In this document: one piece after another, positions 1 through 9,761 of the stretch | How the letters are laid out: every line of letters begins with the position of its first letter | Position numbering within the stretch: the stretch's first letter is position 1 | From: Toxoplasma gondii ME49 | Lineage: Eukaryota > Apicomplexa > Conoidasida > Eucoccidiorida > Sarcocystidae | Direction of reading: 5' to 3' | DNA: 64,000 nucleotides | NCBI RefSeq assembly: GCF_000006565.2 | Contig: NC_031479.1 | Span: 6,198,885 to 6,262,884, forward strand | Notes under the pieces: generated by a model | Databases searched by the model: none | What the model saw: the letters and a program-made list of their open reading frames with translations, nothing else | What the model was told of the DNA's origin: nothing | Translations under genes and position numbers: made by a program

Positions 1-2
1 CG

Positions 3-290
3 CGGTGGCAAGAGAGTCTAGAAACAGCAACCAGAGAAGATTTCGAGAAGGGAACAAGAGCAGAAGGCTTGGGTAGCAAGAACGTCCAAAAACGAAGCAA
101 GAGATCAAAACAAATTCTCCTTCGCTCTGAGGGCTTCTCAGTTTCGAGACTTTTTCGAGAATTCTACCGAGACCGTAATAATGGAGAAACAAGGGGACGA
201 GGTAGACAGGCGTCCTCTACTCGAATTCAGATGAAACGATGGAAAAACGATCTCATCAGTGGCCTCCCGCTGCAGTCCTTGATATGTTGA
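3..290 (+). CDS. Partial open frame entering from the left edge
   Basis: The frame is open from base 3 to a TGA at 288-290, about 95 codons, with no start codon needed inside the window. The product is basic and polar (many Lys/Arg), with no motif I recognise. The + strand is purine-rich here, as coding strands are elsewhere in the window. It could be the last exon of a gene lying to the left or a chance open frame. The next 3.7 kb holds no clear continuation. Confidence 0.25.
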   Translation, partial: RWQESLETATREDFEKGTRAEGLGSKNVQKRSKRSKQILLRSEGFSVSRLFREFYRDRNNGETRGRGRQASSTRIQMKRWKNDLISGLPLQSLIC

Positions 291-3200
291 TGAGGCTGCT
301 TTAGTCCCCTACAGAACAGGAGGGAGGCAAAACTGTATTCTAATTCCACGTGAACCGCTGCATCCGCTGATGATTCAGGTGCGTAGCCAATAGAAAACCG
401 CATGGGCAAAGGTGTCAGGATGCCTGTTGACACGCCACCCCAGTGGCTGTCGTATCTCATGCATGTTTTCATATGTTTCCCTGTAAATAGGTTTTTGTAT
501 GAGTGTATAGAATCGTGCGCCGCCGCTTCGTCTTACGTGCGTTTTCCGCTACGAATCGCCACAGCGTGATCGCAAGAGAGTGTTGTTTTTTGTTTCGGGT
601 TTCGCGAGCATTCCAAAGTCGAGATGACACGAGCGCGTGCGTTCTTGCCTTTTGCGTTGCTCCGCGTATTCTCTCTGCACATCGTTTTAGACCGACAGAG
701 CTGTGCTTTGTTTTCCGTTGCCAGAACGAGGGAGTCCGTTTCATTCCCTACCGGCGCAGGGTAAGAAGCCTTTTTTCAGGCTCGGCAAGAATTTCCTGAG
801 TATGCCAGGTTTCGCCCGGCACATTGCTTCTATGAAAAAGTCCTCCCTCTTTTTCAGACACCCGCAGCGGCATAGCGATCGTGCCGCTCTTGGGCTTGTC
901 TCTATCATTTTGCCGTTTCCATTGTGCCTCCGCACAGGAGGCAAATAGCTGTCGCTCTCTGCCCTTCAGAAGGCAAAACGAGAGTGGCTTTTAATAGGAT
1001 GAAGGAACTTGACAAGCATTACTAAGTCTTGTATCGCGGAGACTTTTTGGCGTTTCTGTAACTCGTACATGAATCCAATGATGTTTGTCATTGTCCTTGG
1101 ATCTATTTAGCTTCTAAACAAAGAGGCAGCGAACACCTGACTGGTATCGAGACGAGAACCACGCTGGGTTCCAGAGTTCGCAATCAGGTGGAATCATCAC
1201 AGAGGTCCTGGCTACTGGGAAGCCAAATTTCAAAGAATTTTAGATTCAAATTCCACCGGCATATCAGGTAGCACACTGAATCGAGCCCTCTAGTGACCAA
1301 TTCGCTCTTCGTGACAGGGGGTCACTGATGCAGAAGGCGAGTTGCGAAGGAAAGCGCTATCCCTTACTGAATAATTTCCCTTTCTTGACAAAGCAACTAT
1401 CTGTTCTTACACTGACCTTGTTGGGGAAAGCGAGGCTCGAGTCGGACCCGTTCCTGTCAATTTACTTTAATTGATAAATCCTATGATTTCGATGAAAAAC
1501 TGTTCTCTAGTTCTCTTTCGGTGCAGCATGTCGTGTGGGTGTGATGTGGGGAGAGCGACTCAGACGGCGAGAGAAGAAAGAAACGAAAACGCGGGGATAG
1601 AAAGGACACCCAGCAAAGCAATTGCAGATCTTCTTTCCAACTGGAGTCCGCGTCTCTGCCTCCGAAGAGTTTGAAGGTGGAGACGAAAAAGTGTGGATCT
1701 GAACGTCCGGATCTCAGTGGCCAAACGCAGGTCCCAGAGCAACTCGTTTTACCTGCTTTCCCCTTCAAGATCCGAGGCAATCCTCACCGTCCAAAAAGTT
1801 CATCTCTCGCATGCACCTGTGTTTCTGTGCCTGAACCAACATTCATCTGCACATTCCCCGTAGAAGACAGACCAAGTGAATGAGCCTGTCGAGTTCCTCC
1901 TTAGAACCCATATCCCCCAGCCCAAGTAATCAAATCCTTCAGGAGAACTGATGTTTGCGGAACAAACTCTCGGTCCTTTCTTTGTTGCAACTTTAAATTG
2001 TTGCAAGCGGCTAGGTAGCGAAAACTGAGACACTGGCGAACCACAGAGGAACTCGCGCGATACTTCGAACCGACAACGGTATACCCTAAAAGGCACCTGC
2101 TTAAGGGGAAAAAGATACGGTTATCGGCAAGACAAGACCTGAAACCACTGGACGAGTTATTCGAGAGACATCAGAGTGCGTTCTGTCGGAGCGCCGAAGA
2201 GACCGGGGACGCGCTACCTTGCCCTGGAGCCATCCCGAGGACAGGAGACGGTGGCACTCTGAAAAACGCACCCAAGGAAAGAAGAAGGAAGAGAGCGTAA
2301 CTGCATGAGATGAAGAGCGGAAGAAAAACTTAACATGCAGGGGAAGTGGAGTCGCAATCGGGAGGGGACGATGACACACACCAAGCGAGACAGAGGCTCC
2401 TCCTGGGATCAGGAAGGCGTGTGCCAGAGAAGGAAGAAAGCAATTCTGAAGCATTCGCCTTGAAAGAAACGAGGACAGCCGACGAAGACCAGGAAGGGGG
2501 AGAAGACCTACAGTACTAGCAGGTAATACGCGAGGACTGAAACGAAGGAAAGGAGCTCGACTGTTGTTTCTCTCGTCTTCTGTAACCGGCAAACCGTCGA
2601 ATGACAAAGAGAAGGTCGCTTACGTAGGACGGACGAGGGGAAGCGTGACCGGCGACGAAGCCAGGAAGCGGATACAAATCAAAAAGTCTTCGATTAGTAT
2701 CCAGAATAGAGGGCGCGACCGCTCGTAGACTCGCTGCGTTTGCACACACCAAACACCACGGGGCAGTTCCAAAGATAAGTCTGATACGCTTTTCTGCTCA
2801 CCGGCCAATCTGTCTTTGTCCACAAGGCTGCTGTCTCCGATGCATGTAATGTTGCACTCCTATGCTTGTATATAGACACAGGAACAGTCAGGTAGACGCA
2901 CGGATACGCAGATAAACCGTTAATCAAGATAGGTTCGATGAGCACATACTCTTCTGCAGCCACACATTACAAATACACCTTTGTGTGACCATGTGTACTC
3001 GTAGATGCGTCCACATTCATGCACCTATATTTGTCCTGTAACGCTTTGAAGACACAGGAGTTTGGGGGTTTGAAAAGAAAGAGACGAGAGACAGGAGACT
3101 GACCGAAACAAAGGAGCGACCCGGTGACGATGAGGAAGGATAAAATGACCCACTGACTCCAAGGCGCCCGCCTATCTGGGAAGAAGAAAGATAGAGCAAG

Positions 3201-4064
3201 AACGGCGTGGATCATGACGAAATCATCATCTCCGTTCCTAACTCAAACATCACGTCCGCGTTCCACGCAAGCACCCTTTCAACTCCTGTCTGTCGACGCC
3301 TATAGCTGTCTCTCGCAGATGTCCTCCATCTCGGCCTGTCTAGAGAGTTGTCTCTATCGCGTTGCTTCTTCAAGGCTTTCTCTGCGCCTCTCTCTCTCCC
3401 TCTTCCTTTACAGCACTGTCTCTTCTTTTTGTTTCGCGATTTCTCCGTCTCTCTGCACCAACACCTAGAGATATACAGACGAGGCCGGAACAGTCCAATC
3501 TGTGCATTCTACGTGGTGCCGCGTGGAACTACTTGCGGGAAGCAGACTTGTGTCTCGCGAGGCTCGTCAGCAGCCGTCGTTCTCCTTGGAGTACATAGGG
3601 TATGCGCATACAAAAAGGTGCAGAGGTCTACACCCACTGCGACATATATACTCTGAACATGCTGTGCCTGTCTAGGTTAACCGCTGGAGTCTAGGGAAAG
3701 ACAAAGCGTTCCAACGCACTGGTGCAGTGAGCCGAAACATCCGCGGGGGGGCTCGAGTCGCGCTTGCCGTCCAGAGGACCACAAACGGAGAAGAAGGAAT
3801 CTACGCAGAGTTGCGTCGTGCAGTCTGAACATCCCTTGTCGGCTGGGACGAGAACCTGAAATCGAAACGGAAGCACGAAGACTCCGACGTCCAGATCCCG
3901 GGGGACAACGAAGTATCAAATGCACGCATGCACACCCGTCGTTGACACACCGCTCTTCACGGCAGAAAACGACTTCGCAGGGTGAGATCGATTGACCAAA
4001 TCTTAAAAGGACGCGCGTTGGTCACAAGCAGGGAGCCGCGTATCTCAGGCCCCATGAAAACGCT
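291..4064. other. No convincing gene; mixed intergenic or UTR-like DNA
   Basis: Only short open frames occur on either strand and none shows a recognisable motif. The 2100-2700 stretch is purine-rich on the + strand, which leaves long but compositionally biased open frames on the minus strand (for example 2101-2607, rich in Ser/Leu/Arg) that I do not accept as genes. A short + frame at 1471-1674 has ordinary composition but no support. I see no repeats of note. Confidence 0.4.
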
Positions 4065-4538
4065 TTGTTCCACTTTTTCATGCTGTGCCCTTCATCTCTG
4101 TTCCACGGAGTTCGCGTCGACCTTCCTGACTTCGCCTTCCCCGTACCGAGTCCTAAATATGCACTCGAGGCACAGAAGCAGCGGCTAGCGAGTCCCTACG
4201 ACTCGGCAAGGCAACGCAGAGAAAACGAAAAGAAAATCGACAAACTTGGGAAGAGATCCTTACCTGCAGGGCCAGCCCCGATGCGCGGTCGCAGAGACAT
4301 CGACAGACATTGGCTGAAGAAGAGACAACGGAGAACAAGCCAGCAGCTGGGCGACGCAGATACGAAGTTGACAGAGATAGATCTATGCGAGGCGAGACAC
4401 TTGAGGGAAGCATCGAATCTACGCGAGTGCGAGACGACGACACCGACGCCAGGAGGAACAAAGAACGAGGCGACAGAGGAGGCGCGTCACTGTGAATTCA
4501 GCAGAAGAAAACTCCAGGATCTTTCCTTTCGCAGTTAG
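4065..4538 (+). CDS. Candidate exon of an unknown + strand gene
   Basis: An open frame of about 150 codons. Its middle part (about 4110-4260) reads like real protein, with a mixed hydrophobic/proline stretch followed by a charged helix rich in Gln/Arg/Lys/Glu. A pyrimidine-rich tract and an AG near 4110 could be a splice acceptor. The rest is Arg/Glu-rich. It may be an upstream exon of the coiled-coil gene at 6583-8265, but I could not join the two in frame. The start shown is only the frame limit. Confidence 0.22.
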   Translation: MFHFFMLCPSSLFHGVRVDLPDFAFPVPSPKYALEAQKQRLASPYDSARQRRENEKKIDKLGKRSLPAGPAPMRGRRDIDRHWLKKRQRRTSQQLGDADTKLTEIDLCEARHLREASNLRECETTTPTPGGTKNEATEEARHCEFSRRKLQDLSFRS

Positions 4539-6582
4539 AGTGACACAAGAAACAGTGTATTGCAGCAGCATGGAAGAGAAGAAACCGTTACAAGACGGAA
4601 ACGAAATGAAGAAGAGCAGGCGAGAAGGTACGATACATTGGCGCGCGCCAAGGCGGCATTGGCTTTCACACAGAGGTAGGCCTGTTTCCACGAAAGCCGA
4701 AAAGACTGCTCACCTTCCTGTTCACTCGGAGAGGACAAGACCTGCTGGGCGGGGAGTTCTACAGTCCCGAGCACACCGCGGAGATGAAGAGACAGCCCCA
4801 AGACAAGAGCGACACAAAGTTTGAGTGGTGGAAGACGGAGAAAAGAGTTGCGCTTGCTGGAAAGGAGCCTGCGACGAGAAGACGGACAGGCATGGTGGAG
4901 AGACTCCAGACAGAGACGGTCGCCATGGGAGGGCCGAGAAGAAGCGCGAGGAGGTGAGAGATGAAAGAGAGGCAGTGGAGGAGAAAGAGGTGAGAGAGAG
5001 GAGTCCGACGAAGAAGCAGTCGACTGAGAGGGCGAAGGAGGTGACAGGGAAGAAGCGAGACACGGAGAGAAGAGCGAAGAGAAAGATGTAGAAGAAGGAG
5101 ACGAAGGAGAAGCGAGAGAAGCCGAAGAAAGAGGAGAGGAAACCGAACGTGAGGGCAGCGAAGGATGGGGATCGTCGGCGCCCGTGTGAGACAGCCAGGG
5201 CAAGGACGAGTCCTCCATGCTGGCGAGAAGGATCGGGGAAACGAGGAAACGCAGAAAATGCCGGACGGAGAAAGAAGGGGACCCACCCAATCCGAGACAA
5301 GAGAGAAGGAAAGGCAGTCTAGAAAACGAAAGAGACCGGCGAAGGAAACCAGCCGGAAGAGAAAGGAAGAGGAGGAAGCAGTAGGAAGGCGAGGATAAGG
5401 AAGGAGAGTTACTGACAAAGTACCGACGTGTTTTGAAGAGATTGATGAGAAAACTTGGAAGAGAGAGGCGCGAAGCCCAATGATAAGGGAAATGTTCCCA
5501 AACCGCCGGATCGTGTTGGCTAGGTGAATTGATCAGGTTTCATAGAGACAATCAGTGACTGTTCTTGTGATTTTCATGAACGGAGTGGTTTTTCGCAGTT
5601 TGAAATCGTACTAACGGCGAGAAGGGAAGTTCATTTCAAAGAAAGGGACGGGAGAGAGGGCAGGAGCAATGCATGCCGAAGTGTACACCTATTTATAACT
5701 CGACTCGCTCTGATATACAAGCGACTACATTTAATTCTGTATGGAGGCTGAGGGGTGAGAAGGTGGAAAATGCAGCAGCAGCAGCGGACAGAAGCAGCGA
5801 GAGAATGCAACGTGGAGTGTGTTCCGTGTAGAAAGCCGCTGGAGTGAATTTGAACGAGCGGAGCACAAGGAAAAAAAACGAGAAGCGAAGAGATCCTTCT
5901 GCCTCCAAGTCAGTAGCAACCTTTCATGTTCTCGTCTTTGCCGGCGACGCTGTCTGCATCTGGTTGCGCCTTTTTCTCCCTTGGCTTGTCTTGCTGCGTC
6001 ACCCGCCAAAGAACTGTCGTCGCACATGCAGGTACCGACGAAAGGCGAGACGCTCGACGGGGAAATTCGAGAGTTTCAGTTTTCCTTTTTGTAAAACTAA
6101 CCGTGCCTTTCTGCTTCTGCCCGTGGAGCCTTCCTCTTTCTCGCATTTTTGCCAGCTTGCATGCAGAATGCGTTTCTGCAACATCCGTTGTCTCTCCGCA
6201 CCCGTTTTGAGCGCTTCTCCTTTTAGCGAGACTCTCCTCAGTGGAAGCGCGGAAACTCCAGTTGCACTGTTGTGGTCTGACACGGGGACGAAGCGAGGGA
6301 AGAAAGAGAAGGAATCAAGGTTACCAGCCAGGCGCTTCTCTGTCCTCTGTCCGCGTCCTGCGACAGCAGCTCGAAAAGCTCCAGACGAGGACGAGTGTCG
6401 ACGTTGGCGCCTTGAGAGGGAAGCGCAAAGGACGAGGGAGGAGACGAGAGAAGCTGCGCCTCAGAAATCGGAGAGAAAGGAAAGCGTAAAGGGAGACTAT
6501 ACAACGGTGTAGCCTTGTGTCAGAGGTCGTTCGCTCAGCAAACGGGGACGTCCTCCTCTGCTCTTGGCCGTCGCCTCTCATC
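4539..6582. other. Purine-rich low-complexity DNA then pyrimidine-rich DNA; possible UTR/intron
   Basis: From about 4540 to 5400 the + strand is a long GA-rich tract, open in several + frames (for example 4825-5091, Glu/Arg/Lys-rich) and in all three minus frames, so openness is not evidence of coding. From 5850 to 6250 the + strand is pyrimidine-rich and intron-like. At 6330-6480 two + frames are open; one encodes a short leucine/glutamine helix that could be an upstream exon of the next gene, ending at a possible donor near 6485. Confidence 0.3.
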
Positions 6583-8265
6583 ATGGCGGCGGGGGGCAAT
6601 TGGCTGGAGAACAGGGGAGAGGAGGAAGACAGGGAAGGAAGGTTCAAGGTGAGGGAAGAAGAGAGAGAAGGAAAGTTCAACATGAGGCAAGAAGAGAGAG
6701 AAGGAAAGTTCAACATGAGACAAGAAGAGAGAGAAGGAAAGTTCAACATGAGGCAAGAAGAGAGATGTAGATGGATGGAGAACGGAGAAGCCAAGGACCC
6801 CTGGACAGGCGAAGGGAGAGAGAGACCGAGGAAAGAGGAAAGAAGAAATCAAGGTGGCCAGCGAATTCTCGAGTCTTCTGATATTCCCCAGCCTGGAAGA
6901 GGCGCTTGGTTTCTCAGGAATTTCTCTGTGCGCCGGCGCCTCGGACTCATTCCTGGAATCGGTAGCGTTGCTGGAGGAGGACAAGATCAACTGGCGTCGT
7001 TCTCTTCGTTTGCGTCCTCTCTGCAGAAGCGGAAGGCATCGGTGAGAAGGCGAGGATCCTCTCCTCAGAGTTTCGCTTTTCCTGAGACACGACGCGCCGA
7101 TATCCTAGCCCCCTTCGCCGCTCTGCGCCGACAGCTGGCGCCCGCGGCGCTGCTGCGGCTCGAGCAGAGTCGCCGAAACCGACTGGACGGATACACACAA
7201 GAGGAAGAAAAGATGGAAACAACCGAAGGTAGGGACGGCGGAGAAGAGAGGGAGCCGGGAGAAGGAGAAGATGACGGGACAGGGAAAGAAGAAGCGGAAG
7301 GAGACGCTTCTCCGGAGACGACGGGAGGTTCGGGGGCTCCTCAGAGGCGGTCCTCACACGGGAGCATGTCTTCTGCTCTCGGGAGTGCGTATGGCGGCTC
7401 TACGCGCCGCGCAAGTGGAGAGGAAAGACGAGAGGAAGCGCGGGAGAAGAGAGGAAGCGAGGAAGCAGACATGGGCATGCCGCGTTTCTTTCATCGAACG
7501 ACGCAGAGAGGAGAGGAGGCCGAAGTCAGGGACGAGCAGAGGGCGAGACAGGAACATTGGGCGAGTGCAGAGAGAAACGGGGCATTGGAAGAGACGCAGA
7601 TGAAGCTCGAAGAACAGCAGGAGGCTGTTGCTATCGCCGAAGCAGCTCTCAAACTAGCCAGAGAAAGAATTCGGGACCTCGAACGGGAGAATGCTTCTCT
7701 TCGGGCGCGAGGCGGCCCTCGATTTCTTCTCTCCCTCCAGTCAAACTCACACACGGAGGGCATCAACGGGAGGAGAGAGAAGAAACAGGACTCTGACCGA
7801 GGGTGCATGCAACCAGAGACAGGCGCTGGCTGCGCTCCTCTGACACTCCCATTGAACAGCCACACCAGCGGCGAAGAAACAGAGGATGACCGTACGCGGA
7901 GGAGAGGAGAAGAAGGAGAGAGAGAAGAAGAAGAGAGAGAAGAGAGAGAAGAAGGAGAGAGAGAAGAAGAAGAGAGAGAAGAAGAAGAGAGAGAAGAGAG
8001 AGAAGAAGGAGAGAGAGAAGAGAGAGAACGGGATACGCGTAGGGTAGACAAGAGGACATATGTTCTGGAACAGAAGCTCAGGCTTTATCAGCGGCAGTTG
8101 CTGTTTATTTTTCAGGAAAACCAACGCCTGAGGGATGTGTTGATCGAGTCCCGAAAAGTCCAAGAGCATGCGAAAGAGGAACGAAGGATAAAACAAAGGG
8201 GGTCTCTCTCCGAGGTTGCGGATGTCTGTACCTACGTCGTGAGCCGCCCTCAGTTCGAGCTTTAG
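6583..8265 (+). CDS. Coiled-coil, repeat-containing protein of unknown function
   Basis: A single open frame of 561 codons from an ATG with A at -3 and G at +4 (atcATGg). The frame stays open about 66 bases further upstream without another ATG, so a 5' exon is possible. Residues about 15-58 are an 11-residue tandem repeat (EEREGKFNMRQ type). Residues about 340-376 and 493-530 are heptad-like leucine/glutamate/arginine helices typical of coiled coils. Residues about 440-482 are an almost pure Glu/Arg/Gly tract encoded by a GAGAGA-rich run. I see no signal peptide, membrane segment or enzyme motif. The gene is convergent with the giant minus-strand gene. The balanced sequence between the low-complexity parts argues for a real protein; function unknown. 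Confidence 0.6.
   Translation: MAAGGNWLENRGEEEDREGRFKVREEEREGKFNMRQEEREGKFNMRQEEREGKFNMRQEERCRWMENGEAKDPWTGEGRERPRKEERRNQGGQRILESSDIPQPGRGAWFLRNFSVRRRLGLIPGIGSVAGGGQDQLASFSSFASSLQKRKASVRRRGSSPQSFAFPETRRADILAPFAALRRQLAPAALLRLEQSRRNRLDGYTQEEEKMETTEGRDGGEEREPGEGEDDGTGKEEAEGDASPETTGGSGAPQRRSSHGSMSSALGSAYGGSTRRASGEERREEAREKRGSEEADMGMPRFFHRTTQRGEEAEVRDEQRARQEHWASAERNGALEETQMKLEEQQEAVAIAEAALKLARERIRDLERENASLRARGGPRFLLSLQSNSHTEGINGRREKKQDSDRGCMQPETGAGCAPLTLPLNSHTSGEETEDDRTRRRGEEGEREEEEREEREEGEREEEEREEEEREEREEGEREERERDTRRVDKRTYVLEQKLRLYQRQLLFIFQENQRLRDVLIESRKVQEHAKEERRIKQRGSLSEVADVCTYVVSRPQFEL
6625..6770 (+). repeat. 33-bp coding minisatellite
   Basis: Three near-identical 33-base units at 6658-6690, 6691-6723 and 6724-6756 (one base differs in the middle unit), preceded by a degenerate unit at 6625-6657 and followed by a partial unit. 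The unit length is a multiple of three, so copy-number change keeps the frame. Each unit encodes 11 residues. Confidence 0.9.
7900..8035 (+). repeat. Purine (GAGAGA/GAAGAA) microsatellite inside coding sequence
   Basis: Imperfect GAGAGA and GAAGAA runs encode a Glu/Arg/Gly tract in the coiled-coil protein. The strand bias also opens long spurious frames on the minus strand between about 7490 and 8380. Confidence 0.85.
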
Positions 8266-8754
8266 ACGCGCGACAGGGAAACCGGAAAGTTTCGCAGGCC
8301 GTAGAGGCGCCCGAGAAAAACCACGGACGAGAGACAAAGGGTGAGAGGAGAGAGAGGCGAAGAGAAAAAGAGCGAACATACAGGACGACGAGAGACGAAG
8401 AGAAAGAGAAAGGGAAGCAGGGAAAGGAAAATACAGGCAAAGGACGTAAAGATGTCACAGACGTCCGTCATGCGCAAATGCGTGTACAGACATATACGGA
8501 TATAGAAGCGCATATAATAGAATGACGACTGCATCTATAGAAAGTGAATATGTGTGCTATCGCATGCGGTCGGAAAGGATTCTGCGCCTTCAAAAGGCGC
8601 AACAATTTGGATGGTTCCTTCTTCTTAAAACGTTTCTTCGGTTGCCGAACTGCAAATCGCATTCTCATCGTTCTTTCTCTCCACAATCGAGAGATACACC
8701 CACTTCCCATCGCAGCATTTCTGCAGGCTTTTTCTCCTCTCTCTCTCTCTCTTT

Positions 8755-8758
<4 letters not shown>

Positions 8759-8789
<31 letters not shown>
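8759..8789. repeat. (TA)n microsatellite
   Basis: Uninterrupted TA dinucleotide tract directly after a (CT)n stretch (8736-8753). Confidence 0.95.
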
Positions 8790-8792
<3 letters not shown>

Positions 8793-8919
8793 GAGATTTT
8801 TGAGGAGAGTAGGGAAGTTTAGAACATCGTAGTATTTCGCCAAAACTGTAGACGTCTACTTGTATCAGCATGGAAAAATTTAGAGCATGGCAGCAGCGCC
8901 CCACGATGACTAAATGTAT

Positions 8920-8922
<3 letters not shown>

Positions 8923-8963
<41 letters not shown>
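8923..8963. repeat. (TA)n microsatellite
   Basis: Uninterrupted TA tract of about 41 bases, the longest in the window. Confidence 0.95.
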
Positions 8964-8966
<3 letters not shown>

Positions 8967-9007
8967 TAATAGCTATTCATTTGTTTTGACATATAAATGT
9001 ATGTGTA

Positions 9008-9009
<2 letters not shown>

Positions 9010-9039
<30 letters not shown>
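9010..9039. repeat. (AT)n microsatellite
   Basis: Uninterrupted AT tract, followed by TACATATGTATG-type degenerate repeat. Confidence 0.95.
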
Positions 9040-9040
<1 letters not shown>

Positions 9041-9761
9041 TTACATATGTATGTATATGGATTGAAACCTGGGGACACTCCCGGCGCACTGTTTAGCGGC
9101 TTTTCTCTCTGAGTTGTCCACGTTGTTCACTGGAGAGCACCCAAAGTGACCGATAGATTTGTTCAATTACAGGAATGCAGATGTATTGCAGGTTGTGTAA
9201 CCAGGCAGATGCGAGAACGGGAAACCGACCACTACGGGAGGGAGAAGCATGGGGAGTTGCGCGACTTTGAGAGCCTCTTGGGAGTGTGGCATACCGCGAA
9301 CTGACCCGGCTTCTCTTTTTTTCTCTCCAGGCGCTAGACACTGAATGGCAGCTAGCATTTGACGGTTTCTTCAGACTGTGCGATTCTCGAAAGCTACGTC
9401 GGCACACTCGGGGCATGAGATAATGAAACTGACTGAAAAAGGGAATCCTCTCTTGGAGACGACACACAACGAGGGCGTCTAGGAAAGAAACTCGTCGTCC
9501 GGATTCCCTGTTCCTTTCTGTGTATCTCGGTCGCCTCCGCGCACTCCAGGCGCGAGTTGTTCTACAACCAGCCCCCTTGTGGCCTTCTATTCTCTGTTTC
9601 CTTTCACGAATCGCCGCCTATTGTCTGCTTCCCTGATTTTTCCTCCCCGCCCACTCATCCCAGCAAAAGTCTGAAGACCCTCCGTGGTCTCCCAGTACCC
9701 CACACGCGGACGACCCGCTTCCACCGCCGCGTACGTTCGCTCCTTCTTCGTCTTTTTCTGT

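Larger units (their letters stand above)
8266..9761. other. Convergent intergenic region between the coiled-coil gene and the VPS13-like gene
   Basis: Both flanking genes end into this 1.5 kb stretch, so it should hold two 3' UTRs. It carries three (AT)n tracts between 8759 and 9039. I see no coding frame of ordinary composition and no clear poly(A) signal. Confidence 0.55.

Noticed and set aside
4535..5418. Three overlapping minus-strand open frames of 190-250 codons, Ser/Leu/Phe-rich
   Set aside because: All three minus frames are open at once because the + strand is GA-rich. Composition is that of translated pyrimidine repeats, with no motif.
7491..8379. Minus-strand open frames opposite the coiled-coil gene
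   Set aside because: Antisense shadows of the GAGAGA tract; Ser/Leu/Phe runs only.
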